Numbered from the stretch's first letter, positions 9,112 to 18,069 are shown. The stretch is 49,049 nucleotides of DNA from Burkholderiales bacterium (GCA_025350505.1 JANXXS010000170.1:1-49049), one strand, 5' to 3'. Translations and numbers: made by a program. Notes: a model not told the origin generated them from the letters alone.

Positions 9112-9921
9112 ATGGACGTGCGCATGCTCAGTCCCGAAAAAGTGCGGACGCAGATCACCGTCGAGGGCGTAAACCACATCTTCGGCAAGAACCAGGCGCT
9201 GACCGACGCGAACCTGGAGGTGAGCGCGGGCCAATTCATCTCGCTCGTCGGCCCCAGCGGCTGCGGCAAGACCACGCTGCTGAACCTCATGGCCGGGCTG
9301 CTGCACGGGCAGCAGGGCAGCATCTCGCTGGCGGGCCAGGCCCCCTCGGCCGGCCGCCGCGACGTGGCCTACATGCTGGCGCGCGATAGCCTGTTTCCCT
9401 GGCGCACCGCGCTGCAGAACGCGATGGTGGGCCTGGAGTTCCGCGGCACGCCGCTGCGCGAACGCGAAGAGCGCGCCCGCACCTTCCTCAAGCGCGTGGG
9501 CCTGCAGGGTTTCGAGAACCACTTTCCCAAGGCGCTGTCGCACGGCATGCGCCAGCGCGTGGCGCTGGCCCGCACTTTCGCCATGCCGTCGCCCGTGCTG
9601 CTGATGGACGAGCCCTTCGGCGCGCTCGACGCGCAGACCAAGATGCAGCTGGAGGAAGTGCTGCTGAACCTCTGGACCGAGGAAAAGCGCACCGTCATCT
9701 TCGTCACGCACGACCTCGCGGAGGCGGTGGTGCTCTCCGACCGCGTGGTGGTGATGTCGTCACGGCCCGGCCGCATCGTCACCGACATCCCAATCCCGCT
9801 GGAGCGCCCGCGCTCCGTGCGCGCGCTGCAGAAAGACCCGCACTACCACGAGCTGTACGCCCAGGTCTGGCAGCAGCTCGAAGCCGGGCTCGACCTGCAA
9901 GCCATGGAGGAGATCCACTGA
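9112..9921 (+). CDS. ABC transporter ATPase, TauB/SsuB-like
   Basis: The 269-residue protein carries Walker A GPSGCGKT, Walker B VLLMDEPFGALD and the switch histidine in VFVTHDLAEAV. Two deviations are visible: the Q-loop, normally V-F-Q, reads YMLARDSLFPW, with Ala where Gln is expected, and the signature reads LSHGMRQR instead of LSGGMRQR. The rest is canonical, and the second transporter in this window (45266-46051) has the standard residues. It would energise the permease encoded immediately downstream, which overlaps its stop codon. Confidence 0.9.
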   Translation: MDVRMLSPEKVRTQITVEGVNHIFGKNQALTDANLEVSAGQFISLVGPSGCGKTTLLNLMAGLLHGQQGSISLAGQAPSAGRRDVAYMLARDSLFPWRTALQNAMVGLEFRGTPLREREERARTFLKRVGLQGFENHFPKALSHGMRQRVALARTFAMPSPVLLMDEPFGALDAQTKMQLEEVLLNLWTEEKRTVIFVTHDLAEAVVLSDRVVVMSSRPGRIVTDIPIPLERPRSVRALQKDPHYHELYAQVWQQLEAGLDLQAMEEIH

Positions 9922-10694
9922 TGGACCACGCCCCTGAACCAACCCACTCCCGCTGGGCCATGGCGGCCACCCAGCTCGGCGCGCTCGTCGTGCTGCTGCT
10001 GGCCTGGGAGCTCGTCGCCAGTCAGCGGTGGGTCGACCCGCTCTTCTTCGGCCAGCCCTCGGGCATCCTGAAATACCTGCAGAAGGCGCTGGCTGACGGC
10101 ACGCTGCTGCGCGAGACCGCGTGGACACTTGGCTCCACCCTGGGCGCCTTCGTACTCGGCAGCATCGCGGGCATCGGCACCGGCTTGCTGTTCGCGATCT
10201 ATCCGCGCGCCGAAGTGTTCTTCGACCCGTTCCTCTCCGCGCTCAACGCCTTGCCCCGCATCGCGCTCGCGCCGCTGTTCCTGCTGTGGTTCGGGCTGGG
10301 CGTCGCGTCGAAGGTGGCGTTGGGCTTCTCGCTCACCTTCTTCATCGTGCTGTACAACACGCTGGCTGGCGCGCGCTCGGTGGACCGCGACTTCCTGATC
10401 CTGTCGCAGACGCTCGGCGCCTCCAAGGCCACGGTGTTCATCAAGGTCACGCTGCAGAGCGCGGTGCCCACGATCTTCTCCGGGCTGAAGCTGGGGCTGA
10501 TCTACGCGCTGCTGGGCGTGATCGCGGGCGAGATCATCGCGTCGCAGCACGGCCTGGGCCAGCTGCTCACCTACTTCGCGGGCACCTTCGACACCAATGC
10601 GGTGTTCGGCGTGCTCACGGTCCTCGCCGTCATCGGCATCGTCCTCACCCGCGCCATGACCGCGATCGAGGACCGGCTGCTTCGCTGGCGCTGA
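9921..10694 (+). CDS. ABC transporter permease, TauC/SsuC-like
   Basis: The 257-residue protein has about six hydrophobic segments, starting at residues 13-32, and the EAA-type cytoplasmic loop contacting the ATPase (LGASKATVFIKVTLQSA). Family length is normal. The ATG overlaps the TGA of the ATPase gene by one base, implying coupled translation. With 7278-8303 and 9112-9921 it forms a complete importer of the nitrate/sulfonate/taurine class in the inner membrane. Confidence 0.9.
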   Translation: MDHAPEPTHSRWAMAATQLGALVVLLLAWELVASQRWVDPLFFGQPSGILKYLQKALADGTLLRETAWTLGSTLGAFVLGSIAGIGTGLLFAIYPRAEVFFDPFLSALNALPRIALAPLFLLWFGLGVASKVALGFSLTFFIVLYNTLAGARSVDRDFLILSQTLGASKATVFIKVTLQSAVPTIFSGLKLGLIYALLGVIAGEIIASQHGLGQLLTYFAGTFDTNAVFGVLTVLAVIGIVLTRAMTAIEDRLLRWR

Positions 10695-10721
10695 GCCACA
10701 CCACCCCACAGGAACGCCCAG

Positions 10722-11516
10722 ATGAAACGATTCGAAGGCCAAGTCGCGGCCGTCACCGGCGCCGCTTCCGGCATCGGCAACGCAGTCGCCAAGGCGCTGC
10801 TGCGCGAAGGCGCCAAGGTCGCCATCCTCGACCTCGACGAGAAGGCGACCGCCGCCGCCGCCAAGTCGATGGACGCCCCGGCGGGCCACGTGCTCGGGCT
10901 CATCACCGACGTCGGGCAGGAGGAAAGCGTCAACCGCTCCTTCGCCCGGATCGAAGAGACCTTCGGCCGGCTCGACGTGGTCATCAACGCCGCGGGCATC
11001 CTTTCGCGCGGCAGCCTGGAGGAAACGGATGCGGCGCTGTGGCAGCGCATCATCGACGTGGACCTGACCTCCGTGTACCTCACTTCACGCGCGGCTCTGC
11101 CCGCCCTGAAGCGCAGCGGCGGCGGCTCCATTGTGAACATCGCTTCCGTCGCCGGCATCCGCGGCGTGGTGAATGTGGCCTATGTCGCCGCCAAGGGCGG
11201 CGTGGTGGCGCTCACGATGCAGCTGGGCGGCGAACTCGCCAAGTTCAACATCCGTGTCAACGCGGTGTCTCCCGGCTACACGGTCACGCCACTCAACACC
11301 GACATGCGCTCGAAGGGCCTGGACCGTTACTGGACCGGCCGCATCCCCATGGGGCGCTACGCGCAGCCGGAGGAAATGGCGGCGGCCTGCCTGTTCCTGG
11401 CCTCCTCCGAAGCCAGCTACGTCACCGGCACCAACCTTGTCGTCGATGGCGGAATGAGCTGCGTGCTGCTGCCCGACCGCGAACCCGTGCCCGCGAGCGA
11501 AGGAGCCGCGACATGA
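10722..11516 (+). CDS. Short-chain dehydrogenase/reductase (SDR) 2
   Basis: The 264-residue enzyme shows TGAASGIG (12-19), INAAG (88-92; the usual N-A-G is N-A-A-G), Ser142, Tyr154 and Lys158 (YVAAK), and the C-terminal VDGG. Asp37 (LDLDE) again suggests NAD. It is clearly different from SDR 1, so the operon may use two dehydrogenation steps or act on both stereoisomers of an alcohol. It overlaps the thiolase gene by four bases. Confidence 0.9.
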   Translation: MKRFEGQVAAVTGAASGIGNAVAKALLREGAKVAILDLDEKATAAAAKSMDAPAGHVLGLITDVGQEESVNRSFARIEETFGRLDVVINAAGILSRGSLEETDAALWQRIIDVDLTSVYLTSRAALPALKRSGGGSIVNIASVAGIRGVVNVAYVAAKGGVVALTMQLGGELAKFNIRVNAVSPGYTVTPLNTDMRSKGLDRYWTGRIPMGRYAQPEEMAAACLFLASSEASYVTGTNLVVDGGMSCVLLPDREPVPASEGAAT

Positions 11517-12691
11517 CGCGCACCGTGATCGCCGGCTTCGCCCGCACGCCCTTCGGGCGCTTCGGCGGGGCGCTGAAGGAGTTCTCCGCCGTCGAACTCG
11601 GCGCGCTCGTCGCGCGCGAGGCGCTGGAGCGCGCCCGCGTCGCGCCCGAGGACGTGTCCGAAACATATTTCGGCAGCGCGGTGCTCGCCGCCAGCACGCT
11701 GGTGGCGGCGCGCCAGATCAACATCAAGGCGGGCCTGCCTACCTCGACGCCCTCGCTCACCGTGGACCGGGCCTGCTGTTCGTCGATGACCGCCGTGGGA
11801 CTCGCAAGCCTGCGCATCCGCGCCGGCGAATCGGCGGTGGCCATCGCCGGCGGCGTCGAAAGCTGCAGCCGCACGCCCTATCTGCAGCACGGCATGCGTT
11901 GGGGCCGCCGGCCGGGCGACTTCACGGTGGAAGACCCACTGCAGTTCCGCAACCCGCTCACGGGCGAGCCGCTGGCGCGCATCACTGGCGAGGTGGCGTT
12001 GAAGTGGGGTGTGGACCGCGAGGCGCAGGACGACTGGGCCCACGGCAGCCACGAGAAATTCTTCCACGCGCTGGAAAGCGGCTTCTTCAAGACCGAAGTG
12101 ACCGTCGTTTCGCGCAAGGAAGGCGACACCGTCACGCAGGACGAGTCGCCGCGCAAGGGCCTGCTGCGCTCGAAGCTCGCCGAACTGCAGACTGTGTACG
12201 GCAGCCCCACCATCACGCCCGGCAACGCGCCGGGGCTCAACGACGGCGCCAGCGCCCTGGTACTTATGTCCGCCGAAGAGGCACAGCGGCGCGGCATCGA
12301 GCCGCTGGCCGAAGTGGTGCGCCACGCGCAGATCGCAGGCCCGCTGGATTCGTCGCCCTACCTGCCGGGCGAAGCCATCCGCAAGGTGCTGCAAGCCGCG
12401 GGCGTGCTGCTGTCCGACGTGAAGCGCATCGAGATCAACGAGGCCTTCGCCGTCATGCCGCTCGTCTCCACCAAGCTGCTGGCGGACGGCAGCGACGTCA
12501 CGTTGGAGCGGCTGCGTTCCATCACCAACGTCAACGGCGGCGCGGTCGCTCTCGGGCATCCGACGGGCGCGAGCGGCGCGCGGTTGGTGATGACCCTTGC
12601 CAGCGAACTGCGCGCGCGTGGTGGCGGCTGGGGCGTGGCGGCCATCTGCGGCGGGTTCGGCCAGGCCGACGCCGTGCTCATCAAGGTCTGA
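11513..12691 (+). CDS. Thiolase (acetyl-CoA acyltransferase family)
   Basis: The 392-residue protein keeps all thiolase catalytic elements: nucleophile Cys88 in VDRACCSS, NEAFA with the C-terminal GGAVALGHPTGASGAR histidine, and the C-terminal Cys in CGGFGQ. It should cleave a 3-oxoacyl-CoA with CoA, or condense two acyl-CoAs. Placement between dehydrogenases and carboxylase/ligase genes supports a degradative role producing acetyl-CoA. The start ATG overlaps the SDR 2 stop. Confidence 0.92.
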   Translation: MTRTVIAGFARTPFGRFGGALKEFSAVELGALVAREALERARVAPEDVSETYFGSAVLAASTLVAARQINIKAGLPTSTPSLTVDRACCSSMTAVGLASLRIRAGESAVAIAGGVESCSRTPYLQHGMRWGRRPGDFTVEDPLQFRNPLTGEPLARITGEVALKWGVDREAQDDWAHGSHEKFFHALESGFFKTEVTVVSRKEGDTVTQDESPRKGLLRSKLAELQTVYGSPTITPGNAPGLNDGASALVLMSAEEAQRRGIEPLAEVVRHAQIAGPLDSSPYLPGEAIRKVLQAAGVLLSDVKRIEINEAFAVMPLVSTKLLADGSDVTLERLRSITNVNGGAVALGHPTGASGARLVMTLASELRARGGGWGVAAICGGFGQADAVLIKV

Positions 12692-12692
12692 C

Positions 12693-14174
12693 ATGCTGAG
12701 ATTCATCGACGAAACCATGCGCGACGGCCCGCAGTCAATGTGGGCCACCCGGATGAACACGCGCACCATGCTGGAGGCGGCCACGTTCATCGACCGCACC
12801 GGCGTGACGCTGGCGACCACGGCCTCCGGCGCCTCGTTCGAGACCGCCGTGCGCTTCGTGAACGACGACCCGTGGGAGCGGATGCGCCTGGTGCGTGACC
12901 AGCTGCCCAACACGGGGCGCGATGTGCTGATCCGCAGCCGCAACCTGTTCGGCTGGAGCCGCTACCCCGACGAAGTCGTGGAACTGCTGTTTCGCTGCTT
13001 GCAGCGCAACGGGACGGACTCGGTGAAGATCTTCGACGGGCTGAACGACATCAGCACCATTGCTGCGCACTGCCGTATCGGCAAGAAGCTGGGGTTGCGT
13101 ACGACCGGCCTGCTGGCGTTCTCGGTCAGCCCGATCCACACCGACGAGCACTATGCGCAGAAGGCGCGGCAGTACGCCGACCTCAATGTCGACGCCGTGC
13201 TGCTGTGCGACGCCAGCGGCATCATGAAAGCGGAGCGCGCGCGCACGCTCGTCTCCGCCGTGCACGCCGCCCTGCCCCCGCACGTTGCGCTGGAGTTCTA
13301 CGCGCATGCTTCCATGGGCCTTGCGCACGGGTCGTATCGCGAGGCGATGAACGCCGGCGTGAGCGCCGTCACCACCGCGGCCGTGCCGCTGGCCAACGGC
13401 GAGTCCCTGCCGGCCACCGTGGACATCGCGCGCATCGCGGAAGAACTGGGCATCCCGCACGGGCTGGACCTGGACCGCGTGCGTGAACTCGACGACTACA
13501 TGGAATGGGCGACCTTCCGCGAGGGCCACAAGCCCGGCAAGATCAACGTCCACGACCCGATCGCGTACGAGAAGTTCATCGGCCACCAGATCCCCGGCGG
13601 CATGATCTCCAACTTCCGCAACCAACTGCGCGAGGCGGGCCTGATGCACCGCATCGACGAGGTGCTGGAAGAGGCCGGCCGCGTGCGCGAAGAGCTGGGC
13701 TTTCCCGTGATGGTGACGCCGTTCTCGCAGTTCGTGGGCGTGCAGGCCACTTTCAACGTGATCCAGGGCGAGCGCTACAAGACCATTCCCAACGAGGTGC
13801 GGTTGTTCGCGCTGGGCTACTACGGCAACCCCGGCGGGCCCGTGAACCCGAATGCGCTGGACCGCATCCTGCAGGGCAAGTCCGCAGACCGCATGGACCC
13901 GTCCGCGGTCTTCGAAGAGAAGATCGTGGACAAGTTCCGCGTGGAGCACGGGCCCTTCGCATCCGACGAAGAGCTGCTGCTCGCCCTCTTCTACGGCAAG
14001 CCCGCCGTGCAAGCCCTCAACGGCAACAAGAGCACCTTTGCCGACGGCGTGACGGTGAACAAGCCGCTGCGCGTGCTGGTGTCCGAGCTGGCGAAGCAGA
14101 AGACGCTTTCGGCCGTGCGCATCGAAAAGGGCTCCGGCGCGCAGCGGCTGCACCTGAACATGACTTACGCCTGA
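12693..14174 (+). CDS. PycB/5S-like carboxyltransferase subunit with altered metal site
   Basis: The 493-residue protein has an HMGL-like TIM barrel (about 1-260) followed by a conserved carboxylase (PYC_OADA) domain (about 285-480: IPGGMISNFRNQL, GERYKTIPNEV). DETMRDGPQS at residues 6-15 matches the D-x-x-R-D-A-H-Q-S motif and keeps the Asp ligand. At the position of the carbamylated lysine (usually L-K-D-M) it has LLCDASG (Cys172), and the H-x-H pair is Y203-A-H205. So two of the four metal-ligand positions of pyruvate carboxylase/transcarboxylase 5S are changed. It lacks the C-terminal biotin domain often fused to PycB; the carrier follows as a separate gene. It probably transfers a carboxyl group from carboxybiotin to an enolisable acceptor, but the substrate and even the chemistry are open. 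Confidence 0.82.
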   Translation: MLRFIDETMRDGPQSMWATRMNTRTMLEAATFIDRTGVTLATTASGASFETAVRFVNDDPWERMRLVRDQLPNTGRDVLIRSRNLFGWSRYPDEVVELLFRCLQRNGTDSVKIFDGLNDISTIAAHCRIGKKLGLRTTGLLAFSVSPIHTDEHYAQKARQYADLNVDAVLLCDASGIMKAERARTLVSAVHAALPPHVALEFYAHASMGLAHGSYREAMNAGVSAVTTAAVPLANGESLPATVDIARIAEELGIPHGLDLDRVRELDDYMEWATFREGHKPGKINVHDPIAYEKFIGHQIPGGMISNFRNQLREAGLMHRIDEVLEEAGRVREELGFPVMVTPFSQFVGVQATFNVIQGERYKTIPNEVRLFALGYYGNPGGPVNPNALDRILQGKSADRMDPSAVFEEKIVDKFRVEHGPFASDEELLLALFYGKPAVQALNGNKSTFADGVTVNKPLRVLVSELAKQKTLSAVRIEKGSGAQRLHLNMTYA

Positions 14175-14197
14175 CCCCTCTTGCAAGGAACATGCAG

Positions 14198-14665
14198 ATG
14201 TCCTCCCTTACCTACCGCGACGTCGTGGAAGTCCTCAACCTGCTGAAGGAAACGCCGCACTGCGCGAGCATGGACCTCGAGATCGGCGACCTCAAGTTCA
14301 GCATGCGGCGCGAGGGCGCCGAGCGCGCTGCGGCGCCCCTCGCCACCCTCACCACCGTCGCAGCCGTTCCCGCCGCGACGCTGGTGCAGAGCGCACCCGC
14401 CGCCAAGCCGAAGGCGGCAACCGAAGGCGACTTCATCCGCGCGCCGCTGTTGGGCACGTTCTACAGCGCGCTGGAGCCCAGCGCGCCGCCTTGCGTGAAG
14501 GTGGGCGACATCGTCAAGCCGGAAGACACCGTGGGCCTCATCGAAGTGATGAAGCTGTACACGTCCATCCAGGCAGGCGCCGCCGGCCGCATCGTGGAAA
14601 TCCTCGCCGACAGCGGCGAGCTGGTCGAGTACGACCAGCCGCTGTTCCGCATCGAACCGGTCTGA
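14198..14665 (+). CDS. AccB-like biotin carboxyl carrier protein
   Basis: The 155-residue protein has an AccB-style N-terminal segment (DVVEVLNLLKETPHCASMDLEI), an Ala/Pro-rich linker (about 42-75) and a biotinyl domain with the attachment motif EVMKL, biotin on Lys119. The second of two in-frame ATGs (14198) is preferred because AAGGAA lies seven bases before it; the first ATG (14192) is too close. It sits between the carboxyltransferase and biotin carboxylase genes, so it should shuttle carboxybiotin between them. A biotin ligase would have to act from elsewhere in the genome. Confidence 0.9.
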   Translation: MSSLTYRDVVEVLNLLKETPHCASMDLEIGDLKFSMRREGAERAAAPLATLTTVAAVPAATLVQSAPAAKPKAATEGDFIRAPLLGTFYSALEPSAPPCVKVGDIVKPEDTVGLIEVMKLYTSIQAGAAGRIVEILADSGELVEYDQPLFRIEPV

Positions 14666-14672
14666 GCGCACG

Positions 14673-16052
14673 GTGAGCGAGACGGAAATCCGCCGCGTGT
14701 TCGTGGCGAACCGCGGAGAGATCGCGGTGCGCATCGTGCGTGCGTGCAAGGCCCTCGGGCTGCAAAGCGTGGTGGGCTTTTCCGCAGCGGACCGCGACTC
14801 GCTCGCCGTCCGCATGGCCGACCGCGCGGTCTGCCTCGGCCCCGCGCCCTCCAGCGCCAGCTATCTCAAGGTTGACACGCTGGTCGCCGCGGCGCTGGGC
14901 ACCGGCTGCCAGGCCGTGCATCCGGGCTACGGATTCCTCTCGGAGCGCTCGCAGTTCGCGCGCGCCTGCGTCGATGCAGGGCTGGCCTTTATCGGACCCA
15001 CGGCGGAGGCGATCGACCGCATGGGCGACAAGATCAACGCCATCGCGGAGGCCAAGCGCGTCGGCGTACCCGTTGTGCCAGGAAAGGAGCGGCTGGAAAG
15101 CGTGGCCGAGCTGGTCGAAGCGGCGGGCGAGATGGGCTACCCCTGCCTGCTGAAGGCCACGGCCGGCGGCGGCGGGCGTGGCATGCGCGTGGTGCGTAGC
15201 GCCTCCGAGGCCGCCAGCGCCTTCTCGAGCGCGCAGGCCGAAGCGCTGGCCGCGTTTGGCAACGGCACGCTCTATCTCGAGAAATACATCGAGGAAGCGC
15301 GCCACATCGAGATTCAGGTGCTGGCCGACCACCACGGCAACGTGTGCCACCTGTACGAGCGCGACTGCAGCGTGCAGCGACGCCACCAGAAGCTAATCGA
15401 GGAATCGCCCTCGCCCGCGCTCGACGCCAAGACGCGCGCCGAGATGACGCAGGCCGCGCTCGCCCTGGCGAGATCCGTAGGCTACCGCAATGCCGGCACC
15501 GTGGAGTTCGTGTACGACGTGCGCGCGAAGCGCTTCTACTTCCTGGAGATGAACACGCGCGTGCAGGTGGAGCACCCGGTGACTGAGGCCGTGACGGGCA
15601 TCGACATCGTGCGCGAGCAGATCCTCATCGCCATGGGCCGGCCGCTGTCGTTCACGCAGGGCGACGTGCGGCTGCAGGGCCACGCCATTGAATGCCGCAT
15701 CAACGCCGAGGACGCGTGGAAGGACTTTCGTCCTTCGCCGGGCACCGTCACCCGCTGGCAGCCGCCGGCGGACGACGGCGTGCGCCTTGACACGCATGTG
15801 TTCGAAGGCTATCGCGTGCCGCCCTACTACGACTCGATGGTGGCCAAGGCCATCGCCCATGCGCCAGACCGCGAGGCCGCCATCGAGAAGATGACCGGCT
15901 TCCTGCGCGGCTTCCGCGTGGCCGGCATCGCTACGACTATCCCCTTCCAGCTGAAGGTCATCGGCCACCCACGGTTCGCGGACGGCACCGTCACCACCAC
16001 CTGGGTCGAGAAGCAGCTCATGCCCGAGCTCGGCCCGCAGCCCACCCCCTGA
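14673..16052 (+). CDS. Biotin carboxylase subunit (AccC-like)
   Basis: The 459-residue protein has the three biotin carboxylase parts: N-terminal RVFVANRGEIAVRIVRA, ATP-grasp with the glycine-rich loop KATAGGGGRGMRVV, and catalytic/metal residues in EMNTRVQVEHPVTE, followed by the C-terminal domain. It should carboxylate the biotin of the adjacent carrier using ATP and bicarbonate. The start is GTG at 14673, seven bases after the carrier stop, with a poor ribosome site, suggesting translational coupling. Length is normal and no domain is missing. Because it is paired with a PycB-like partner, it is more likely part of a dedicated catabolic carboxylase than the housekeeping acetyl-CoA carboxylase. 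Confidence 0.92.
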   Translation: MSETEIRRVFVANRGEIAVRIVRACKALGLQSVVGFSAADRDSLAVRMADRAVCLGPAPSSASYLKVDTLVAAALGTGCQAVHPGYGFLSERSQFARACVDAGLAFIGPTAEAIDRMGDKINAIAEAKRVGVPVVPGKERLESVAELVEAAGEMGYPCLLKATAGGGGRGMRVVRSASEAASAFSSAQAEALAAFGNGTLYLEKYIEEARHIEIQVLADHHGNVCHLYERDCSVQRRHQKLIEESPSPALDAKTRAEMTQAALALARSVGYRNAGTVEFVYDVRAKRFYFLEMNTRVQVEHPVTEAVTGIDIVREQILIAMGRPLSFTQGDVRLQGHAIECRINAEDAWKDFRPSPGTVTRWQPPADDGVRLDTHVFEGYRVPPYYDSMVAKAIAHAPDREAAIEKMTGFLRGFRVAGIATTIPFQLKVIGHPRFADGTVTTTWVEKQLMPELGPQPTP

Positions 16053-16061
16053 CAGGAACAC

Positions 16062-17612
16062 ATGAACCTCATTGACTACCTCGGGCGCAATGCCAAGAAC
16101 TTCCCTTCGCGGCCAGCGTGCCGCGCCGGCGAGCGCACCTGGACTTATGCGCAGCTCGACGACATGGCGACTCGCACCGGGCACGGGCTGAAGGCTTTCG
16201 GCGTGGAGCACGAGACGCCGTGCGCCGTGATCAGCCGCAACCACGTGATGGGCTTCACGGCGCTGCTGGGCATCCTCAAGGCGCGTGGCGCCTGGGTGCC
16301 GCTGAACACCGGCAACGCAGAGGAAGACCACCTGTACATCCTGGAGCACTTTGACGTGCGCGTGCTGTTCTTCCAGCGCGAGTTCGAGGACTTCGCGCGC
16401 CGCGTGCGCGAGCGAGTGCCGACGGTGAAGCACTTCGTGTGCGTCGACGGCACCAGCGAGATGGGCCCGGACATGACGGAATGGATGGCGCTGCAGCCGA
16501 ACGACGAGCTGCACCTGCCCTGGGAGCCGGATGGCATGTGCATGCTGCGCGGCACGGGCGGCACCACCGGTAAGCCCAAGGGCGTGATGAACACCAACCG
16601 CAACTTCGAGGTGACCATCGCCAACTACATGGCGCAGATGCGCTTCGACAAGCCGCCGGTGTACCTGGCGGCCGCGCCGCTGTCGCACGCGGCGGCGGTG
16701 TTCGCCTTCGTCAACATGGCCATGGGCGGCACGATGGTCATCCTGCCCAAGTTCGAGCCGCAGAAGGTCCTGGAAGCGATCGAAGCCGAGCAGGTGTCTT
16801 TCATCTACCTCCCTCCTACCGCCGTCTACGGGCTGCTCTCGCAGCCTGCGGTGGGTGACCACGACTATTCGTCGATGCGCTACTTCGTCTACGGCGCCGC
16901 ACCCATGTCGGCCGCGAAGCTCGCCGAGGCCATCCGCTGCTTCGGCCGCGTGATGACGCAGGCTTACGGGCAGACCGAAGCGCCGGCGGGCATCACCTTC
17001 CTCAGCCCCGAGGAACACTTCGATGCGGACGGCAACATCGACCACAAGCGGCTGCTCAGCTGCGGCCGCGCCGACCCGTTCACCCGCGTCGCGCTGATGG
17101 ACGACGAGGGCAACTTCGTGCCGCGCGGCGAGGTGGGCGAGGTCGTCGTGCAGGGCGGCATCGTGATGCGCGGCTACTACAAGAACACGCAGGCCACCGT
17201 CGAGGTCTCGCGCTTCGGCTGGCACCACACTGGCGACGTCGCTTACGAGGACGAGCAGGGCTACTACTACATCTGCGACCGCAAGAAGGAAATGATCATC
17301 ACCGGGGGCTTCAACGTGTACCCGCTGGAAGTGGAGCAGGTCATCCTCGCCCACCCGGGCGTGCAGGACTGCGCGGTGGTGGGCGTGCCCGACGAGAAGT
17401 GGGGCGAGGCGATCAAGGCCGTGGTCGAACTGAAGGTGGGCGGGAAAGCGGCCGCGGAGGACCTGATCGCCTTGTGCCGCGAGAAGCTGGGCGGCGTGAA
17501 GACGCCGAAGTCGGTCGAATTCGTGGAGACGCTGCCGCGCAGCTCGGTTGGCAAGGTGATGCGCCGCGCAGTGCGCGACAAGTACTGGGTGGGCCATGAG
17601 CGCCGTGTCTGA
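16062..17612 (+). CDS. Acyl-CoA ligase (AMP-forming)
   Basis: The 516-residue protein is an ANL-superfamily ligase: P-loop RGTGGTTGKPKG (163-174), YGQTE, HTGDVAYEDEQGYYY, a KKEMIITGGFNVYP hinge and the catalytic C-terminal Lys in SSVGKVMRR. It activates a carboxylic acid to its adenylate and then to the CoA thioester. The partner genes suggest the acid could be the product of the carboxylase, which would then feed the thiolase. AGGAAC lies just before the ATG. The last 17 bases overlap the thioesterase gene. Confidence 0.92.
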   Translation: MNLIDYLGRNAKNFPSRPACRAGERTWTYAQLDDMATRTGHGLKAFGVEHETPCAVISRNHVMGFTALLGILKARGAWVPLNTGNAEEDHLYILEHFDVRVLFFQREFEDFARRVRERVPTVKHFVCVDGTSEMGPDMTEWMALQPNDELHLPWEPDGMCMLRGTGGTTGKPKGVMNTNRNFEVTIANYMAQMRFDKPPVYLAAAPLSHAAAVFAFVNMAMGGTMVILPKFEPQKVLEAIEAEQVSFIYLPPTAVYGLLSQPAVGDHDYSSMRYFVYGAAPMSAAKLAEAIRCFGRVMTQAYGQTEAPAGITFLSPEEHFDADGNIDHKRLLSCGRADPFTRVALMDDEGNFVPRGEVGEVVVQGGIVMRGYYKNTQATVEVSRFGWHHTGDVAYEDEQGYYYICDRKKEMIITGGFNVYPLEVEQVILAHPGVQDCAVVGVPDEKWGEAIKAVVELKVGGKAAAEDLIALCREKLGGVKTPKSVEFVETLPRSSVGKVMRRAVRDKYWVGHERRV

Positions 17613-18069
17613 ACGGCCTGCAGCACGCCGGCCGATCGCCGACGAAGCGACGCCGCGCGCGGTGTTCGAAGTAGCGATGAGCGAGCATTCTCAGGAGCTC
17701 GGCAACTTCTTTCTGGCGAAGCTGCTCGGTTTCGAGGTGAGCTACACGGATGATTCGTGCGTGGTGGAGTTCACCGCGCACGAGTACCTGCAGAACCCGC
17801 GCGGCCTGCTGCACGGCGGCGTGCTGGCCGCCGCGATGGACATCTCGATGGGCCACCTCGTCCAGCGCATCGGCGGCCCGGGCGCCACGGTGACGCTGGA
17901 AGCGCACTACCACCGCGCCGTCTCGAGCGGGCGCGTGCGCTGCGAAGGCAAGATAGTGCATCGCGGCGGCAGCCTGTGCTTCTTGAACACGCGCGTGACC
18001 GCCGAAAACGGCGAGCTCGTCGCCTCGGGCACGTGCACCGTTGCGATGGCGCGCAAGGCCGGGGCTTGA
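17596..18069 (+). CDS. PaaI-type hotdog thioesterase
   Basis: The 157-residue protein has the hotdog fold signature NPRGLLHGGVLAAAMD (central helix with H-G-G) typical of PaaI/4-hydroxybenzoyl-CoA thioesterase relatives. It would hydrolyse an acyl-CoA, perhaps to release CoA trapped in dead-end thioesters. It overlaps the ligase gene by 17 bases and lies two bases before the oxidoreductase gene, so it is firmly part of the operon. Confidence 0.85.
   Translation: MSAVSERPAARRPIADEATPRAVFEVAMSEHSQELGNFFLAKLLGFEVSYTDDSCVVEFTAHEYLQNPRGLLHGGVLAAAMDISMGHLVQRIGGPGATVTLEAHYHRAVSSGRVRCEGKIVHRGGSLCFLNTRVTAENGELVASGTCTVAMARKAGA

Noticed and set aside
10121-11512. Upstream part of an 856-residue plus frame ending with the thiolase
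   Set aside because: Only the last 392 residues are thiolase; the Arg/His-rich part before 11513 is out of frame with permease and SDR 2, both real.
15393-17597. Very long minus-strand frame (734 residues) opposite biotin carboxylase and ligase genes
   Set aside because: His/Arg/Ala-rich composition without domains; a high-GC shadow of two well-supported plus-strand genes.
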